Shown here one piece after another: positions 6,449 to 9,470 of a DNA stretch of 9,470 nucleotides. The translations under genes and the position numbers were made by a program. The notes under the pieces are model-generated. The model was not told the origin of the DNA and made no database searches. It saw nothing but the letters and a program-made list of their open reading frames with translations. The stretch is from Fimbriiglobus sp. (GTDB lineage: Bacteria; Planctomycetota; Planctomycetia; Gemmatales; Gemmataceae). The stretch is from positions 1 to 9,470 of the forward strand of contig JANXTD010000856.1 of the NCBI GenBank assembly GCA_025352585.1, in the 5' to 3' direction. Position 1 is the first letter of the stretch; each line of letters opens with the position of its first letter.

Positions 6449-7303
6449 TTTCGCTGCCCCGATCACCACCACGCCGGCCACGAGGTCGGCGAGCGCGAGC
6501 TTGCGGTCGGCGGGGAACAGCGCGTACGCCGCCGGCGACTCGGCGCAATCGACAATGAGCTGCCGGTGGTTCGGCACGCTGAAGCCGGCGTCGGTCGGGA
6601 TGTGGCCGCTCACCAGGAAGTCGGCGTCCACCTTGCGCAAATAGTCATCGACGGTACGCGGGGCGGTGTCACGGCCCCAGACGATGCCATAGACCAGGCC
6701 GCCGGGCAGGTACTCCGCCGGTTCGAGGGTGTCGGCTTCGAGCCGGCGGGCGTCGAAGGTGGCGAGTTGCCGGGCCGACGGCAGGCTGTGCGACAGGAAC
6801 ACGGCGTTGGGCGTCCGCAACGCCACCGGCAGGCTCGCGATCAGTTCCATGTACGCGGCGTAGACCTCCGGGCCGGCCGCGCCGTACGCCTCGTTGACGC
6901 CCTGGCGGAAGACGTCGTTCTGCGAGGCGTCGCCCTTGCCGATGGGCCGGTCGGTCCACTGCGCGAGTTCGTGGTTGCCCGGCAGCAGGTGGACCCGCGC
7001 GGGGAACTGGCACTTCAGCGCCGCGTACAGGTCGAGCAGCTGGTGCGACTTGTCGCCGCCGTTGGGGTAGCGGAACGGCCCGTGGACGACCTCTTGAAGT
7101 ACGAGGTGGCGGGCCGGGTGCCGCGCCAGGTCGGCCGCCTTGTGGACCGCCTGGAAGTTGGCGACGTGGCCGTGCAGGTCCCCCGCGACGAGGACTTCGG
7201 CGCAGTCCTGGAGGCGCACCAGGAACCCCGACCGGCCGGGGGTGGCGCGGGCCAGGGTCGCGGCGCGGCGCAGGATCGGCAAGATACGCTCGGGCGGCGG
7301 CAT
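6431..7303 (-). CDS. PPP-type metallophosphoesterase (calcineurin-like)
   Basis: This 290-residue probable cytoplasmic phosphatase uses two metal ions. Motif I is GDLHGH (41-46, D42 and H44), the Asn/His motif is GNHE (109-112), a third metal ligand is H172 in SHSLP where PPP enzymes have HGG, and H234 in SGH is the last ligand. Between motifs I and III, phosphatases of this family have GDxVDRG; here the corresponding segment is PNGGDKSHQ (80-88), leaving D84 as the likely bridging aspartate but without the DRG arginine that contacts phosphate. YGIVWGRDT (205-213) replaces the PPP LLWSDP stretch. It is therefore related to serine/threonine phosphatases and diadenosine tetraphosphatases but divergent, and its substrate is unknown. 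Its last residues KGEPGA and stop come from a dispersed repeat. The start is ATG 7303; the ribosome binding site (GGGA) is weak. Confidence 0.8.
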   Translation of the reverse strand: MPPPERILPILRRAATLARATPGRSGFLVRLQDCAEVLVAGDLHGHVANFQAVHKAADLARHPARHLVLQEVVHGPFRYPNGGDKSHQLLDLYAALKCQFPARVHLLPGNHELAQWTDRPIGKGDASQNDVFRQGVNEAYGAAGPEVYAAYMELIASLPVALRTPNAVFLSHSLPSARQLATFDARRLEADTLEPAEYLPGGLVYGIVWGRDTAPRTVDDYLRKVDADFLVSGHIPTDAGFSVPNHRQLIVDCAESPAAYALFPADRKLALADLVAGVVVIGAAKGEPGA

Positions 7304-7440
7304 CGGAGTCCCAGGTCAGCGCGGGGGCGGCGGGCGACGGTATCTTACGCGCGGGGCGGGGGGTTGCCCGCGGCGTGGCCCCGCCCACAATGGCCCGACC
7401 GGCCGGGGGCCGGCCCCGCCCGACGGAGCGGCCCGCGCCG
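7304..7440. other. Divergent intergenic region, phosphoesterase / CBS gene
   Basis: This 137-bp, very GC-rich gap must hold promoters for both flanking genes. The only AT-rich island is TATCTTA (7341-7347). On the - strand it reads TAAGAT, 4 of 6 to a -10 box and 38 nt from the phosphoesterase start; on the + strand it reads TATCTT. No matching -35 is visible for either. GC-rich inverted repeats near 7400-7417 (GGCCGGGGGCCGGCC type) could form a stem in the leader of the CBS gene. Confidence 0.35.
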
Positions 7441-7911
7441 ATGCAACTGTCCCGCAACCTCACGGTCGAGAGTGTCGCCCGGCTCGAGCCGACCGCGCCG
7501 CGGCAGATCCGCGCGACCTGCCCGGTGGCCGACGCCGTGGCCATGCTGCGCGAGTTCCGGGTGGGGTGCCTGCTCGTGACCGACGCCGGGCGGCTCGTCG
7601 GCATCTTCACGGAACGTGACCTGCTGACGCGGGTGCTGGCCGCCGGGCTGCCGCTGGCCACGCCCTTGCGCCGGGTGATGACGGCCGACCCCGTCGCGGT
7701 CGGCTTGCAGGAGCCGATCCGCCAGGCGATCCGCCGGATGCAGGACGGCGGCTACCGGCACCTGCCGGTCATCGACGCCGGGCAGCGGCCAGTGGGGATT
7801 TTGAGCGCGAAGCGGGTGATCCGCTACATCGCCGACCACTTCCCGCACGTCGTGTACAACCTACCCCCCGGCCCCGGCAGCACCAGCCCGGCGACCCGCG
7901 AGGGGGCGTAA
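7441..7911 (+). CDS. Two-CBS-domain protein
   Basis: This 156-residue cytoplasmic protein is made almost entirely of a CBS pair, the module that binds adenosyl ligands (AMP, ATP, SAM) and usually regulates a partner. CBS1 covers about residues 16-68, with LLVTDAGRLVGIFTERDLL (45-62), the classic last-strand signature. CBS2 covers about 77-133, with HLPVIDAGQRPVGILSAKRVIRYI. The C-terminus HFPHVVYNLPPGPG (133-146) resembles a tail seen on stand-alone CBS proteins of planctomycetes. There is no fused effector domain, so it must act through another protein or as a simple sensor. The start chosen is ATG 7441 (GGAG 12 nt upstream), because the residues coded from in-frame starts at 7375 and 7390 are proline/arginine-rich and unlike the family. 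It is transcribed away from the phosphoesterase. Confidence 0.9.
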   Translation: MQLSRNLTVESVARLEPTAPRQIRATCPVADAVAMLREFRVGCLLVTDAGRLVGIFTERDLLTRVLAAGLPLATPLRRVMTADPVAVGLQEPIRQAIRRMQDGGYRHLPVIDAGQRPVGILSAKRVIRYIADHFPHVVYNLPPGPGSTSPATREGA

Positions 7912-7932
7912 CGCCGGCGATCGGATCAGAAT

Positions 7933-8108
7933 TTTGCCGCGGAGACGCAGTGGCGCGGAGAAAGGCCGATACCGAGAAAGGCACGAAACCGTGCTAAAAA
8001 CCGAAACCGACCTCCCGCAAAGACGCCAAGTCGCCGAGGAGAACCGAACTCCGGTTTTTGCTCACCTCGGCTTTGGTCTTCTCCGCGCCTCTGCGTCTCC
8101 GCGGCAAA
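7933..8108. repeat. Long nested palindromic repeat between convergent genes
   Basis: The outer arms 7933-7962 and 8079-8108 are inverted copies matching at 29 of 30 bases and share the core TTTGCCGCGGAGACGCAG with the palindrome at 3386-3468. The 116-nt interior holds smaller hairpins: GCACG-AAAC-CGTGC (7981-7994), GCCGAGG (8033-8039) with CCTCGGC (8065-8071), and AACCG (8042-8046) with CGGTT (8052-8056) followed by TTT. A related variant of the arm, CCGCAAAGACGCCAAGTCGC, lies at 8015-8034 in direct orientation. The element fills the gap between the CBS stop and the DUF1501 stop; no gene is present. Beyond the right arm, TTGAGG resembles the flank of the first element. Confidence 0.8.
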
Positions 8109-8125
8109 TTTGCTTGAGGAGTTTC

Positions 8126-9388
8126 TTAACCCAGCAGCCCCGCGACGACTTTCCCCTCGGCCAGCGGCACCGTGCGGCCGGTCGCGGTCTGCTGGACCTT
8201 GGCGAACTCGACCCCGCAGGCGTGCAGGATCGTCGCGTGCAAATCACCGACGGTCACCGGCGACTTCGCCTTCTCGCCGCCCTCCGGGTCGCTCTCGCCG
8301 ATGACCGTGCCGCCAACAACCGGGCCGCCGGCCAGGGCGACCGTGAAGCTGTGCGGCCAGTGGTCGCGGCCGAACGCGGCATTCACCTGCGGCGTGCGGC
8401 CGAACTCGCCGGCGCACACGACGATCGTCTTGTCGAGCAAGCCGCGTTGCCGCAAGTCCTTCAACAAAGCACTCATGGCCGGGTCGAGAATCTTTAACTG
8501 CGACGCGACGCCGGCGTGGTTGTTGGCGTGGGTGTCCCAGCCGGACAGCGTCACCTCGACGCAGCGCACGCCGACCTCGGTGAGCCGCCGAGCCGCCAGG
8601 CAGCCGCGGCCGAACGCCGTGTCGCCGTACTCGCGGCGCAGGGCCAGCGGCTCGCGTGACACGTCGAACGCGGCCAGTTGCTCCGACGACATCATCGCGC
8701 GCGCGGCCCGCACCGTCTCGGCGTGCCGGGTCGCCGCCGCCTGGCGCTCGCGGCCGGCGCGGAAGCCGGCTTCGAGCACGTCGAGGTCGCGTAGCCGCGC
8801 GGCGTCACGGCCGGGCGTCAGGAACGAGCGCGTGTCGGGGACGGGGCCGGCCGGGTCGCCGGTGCGGAAGGCGTTGAACTCGTCGCCGAGGTAGCCGCCG
8901 CGCGTCGGCCACTGGCCCGGCAGGATGCTGACGTGCCGCGGGATCTCGACGCCGGCCGCCGGCAGTTGGTGGCAGAGCACCGCGCCGATCGACGGGTGGA
9001 CCACCGTCGGGTCGGGCCGGAAGCCGGTCTTGAGCGTGTACGTGCCGCGTTCGTGGTCGCCCTCCTTGCTCGTCATCGAGCGGATCAGCGCGACCGACCC
9101 CATCTCCTCGGCGACGCGCTCCAACCCCGGCGCGAGTTGCACGCCCTTGACGGCCGTGTTAATCGCCCCGGTGCCGGCGGCGATGCGCGTGCCGGGCTTG
9201 GGGTCCCACGTCTCGAGCTGGCTGGGGCCGCCGTTCATCCACAGCACGATGACCGAGGTCGGCACGCCGCGCGTCTTCTCGGCTTGCCGCGCCAGCAGCG
9301 TCCCCAGCGGCGTGAGGTACGCGAGTCCGCCGGCCCCGGCGAGGCGCAGGAAGTCGCGGCGGTGCTGGCGGTCGTGGGCGGTGAGCAT
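8126..9388 (-). CDS. DUF1501 family protein with Tat signal
   Basis: This 420-residue exported protein belongs to DUF1501, a family related to the alkaline phosphatase/sulfatase superfamily and highly multiplied in planctomycetes, usually paired with DUF1549/DUF1553 cytochrome-type partners. No reaction has been established that I know of. A twin-arginine signal is visible: HRRDFLRLAGAGGLAYL (9-25), suggesting export as a folded, perhaps cofactor-bound protein. Family landmarks follow in order: VLWMNGGPSQLETWDPKPG (48-66), the SMTSKEGDHERGTYTLKTG segment, GWDTHANN (283-290), CAGEFGRTP (325-333), DHWPHSFTVALAGGPVVGG and a VGDLHATILHACG end. The length is near the family norm (about 420-480) and no frameshift is seen. 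ATG 9388 has GGAG 8 nt upstream, inside the end of the preceding reading frame, so translation may be coupled to that gene. Confidence 0.92.
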   Translation of the reverse strand: MLTAHDRQHRRDFLRLAGAGGLAYLTPLGTLLARQAEKTRGVPTSVIVLWMNGGPSQLETWDPKPGTRIAAGTGAINTAVKGVQLAPGLERVAEEMGSVALIRSMTSKEGDHERGTYTLKTGFRPDPTVVHPSIGAVLCHQLPAAGVEIPRHVSILPGQWPTRGGYLGDEFNAFRTGDPAGPVPDTRSFLTPGRDAARLRDLDVLEAGFRAGRERQAAATRHAETVRAARAMMSSEQLAAFDVSREPLALRREYGDTAFGRGCLAARRLTEVGVRCVEVTLSGWDTHANNHAGVASQLKILDPAMSALLKDLRQRGLLDKTIVVCAGEFGRTPQVNAAFGRDHWPHSFTVALAGGPVVGGTVIGESDPEGGEKAKSPVTVGDLHATILHACGVEFAKVQQTATGRTVPLAEGKVVAGLLG

Positions 9389-9390
9389 CG

Positions 9391-9470
9391 CTAAAACTCC
9401 GTGAACACGCGGTGTTTGAGGCGAGCCAAGAGCGTAAGCGACTGGAGATCTTCGTCAGCAATTCGAGCGT
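9391..9470 (-). CDS. 3' end of an upstream gene, probably co-transcribed with the DUF1501 gene
   Basis: On the - strand an open frame from the right edge reads ARIADEDLQSLTLLARLKHR then VFTEF and stops at TAG (9391-9393), 2 nt before the DUF1501 ATG. The tight spacing, with the DUF1501 ribosome binding site inside this frame, is typical of an operon. In planctomycetes the gene before DUF1501 is usually a DUF1549/DUF1553 protein, but the 25 visible residues do not identify it. Residues LQSLTLLARL are encoded by a copy of a dispersed repeat. It could still be a chance open frame of 80 nt. Confidence 0.5.
   Translation of the reverse strand, partial: ARIADEDLQSLTLLARLKHRVFTEF
9420..9449. repeat. 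Second copy of the GCGTGAGCGA-type repeat
   Basis: On the + strand GGCGAGCCAAGAGCGTAAGC and the following bases match the - strand of 6419-6448 at 24 of 30 positions (24 of 28 in the core). It lies in the last codons of the partial gene. Differences are mostly transitions (GG to AA, G to A, C to T). Confidence 0.5.

Noticed and set aside
6566..7579. 337-codon + strand frame opposite the phosphoesterase
   Set aside because: It is antisense to the metal-binding motifs of the phosphoesterase and shows no motif of its own.
7933..8108. Insertion sequence with terminal inverted repeats
   Set aside because: The interior is only 116 nt, has no transposase frame, and no clear target-site duplication flanks the arms. 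A non-autonomous element remains possible and is listed as a repeat.
8172..8894. 240-codon open frame on the + strand opposite the DUF1501 gene
   Set aside because: It is Ser/Arg/Pro-rich and lies wholly within the well-supported DUF1501 gene; it is a composition artefact.
1..9470. Defence, toxin-antitoxin or biosynthetic system
   Set aside because: No nuclease, methylase, toxin, reverse transcriptase or synthase signatures appear in any supported gene; the genes are efflux, amino-acid metabolism and common planctomycete families.

Overview
The window is about 9.5 kb of GC-rich bacterial DNA, most probably from a planctomycete of the Gemmataceae type. The evidence is a Tat-exported DUF1501 protein, a relative of the planctomycete-expanded DUF1559 (prepilin-like) family, a CBS protein with a C-terminal tail I associate with planctomycetes, and short dispersed intergenic repeats. 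No single gene fixes the genus.

Layout. 1-198 is a non-coding leader rich in small inverted repeats. 199-3363 (+) encodes an RND efflux permease with its proton-relay residues intact, but no adaptor or outer-membrane channel is in the window. 3511-4377 (-) encodes a branched-chain-amino-acid aminotransferase facing the permease. A 122-bp divergent gap leads into a three-gene (+) cluster: a DUF1559-like membrane-anchored protein that lacks the prepilin leader (4500-5408), a DUF2007/zinc-ribbon protein (5461-5829) and an unrecognised single-pass membrane protein (5864-6418). A PPP-type metallophosphoesterase (6431-7303, -) meets this cluster tail to tail with 12 bp between them. A two-CBS-domain protein (7441-7911, +) diverges from the phosphoesterase. 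A DUF1501 protein (8126-9388, -) follows, preceded on its own strand by the last codons of another gene that runs off the right edge.

The genes do not form one pathway; efflux, amino-acid metabolism and several poorly characterised planctomycete families lie side by side. The most notable structure is between the genes. There are three convergent (tail-to-tail) junctions, and each holds a repeat. Two of them (3386-3468 and 7933-8108) carry related long inverted repeats sharing the core CCGCGGAGACGCAG. The third (6419-6448) is a 30-bp element that supplies the phosphoesterase's last codons and stop; a 24/28-matching copy lies in the last codons of the partial gene at 9420-9449. The long palindromes look like bidirectional terminators or non-autonomous palindromic elements. 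I see no CRISPR array, insertion sequence, tRNA or rRNA, and no defence or biosynthetic system.
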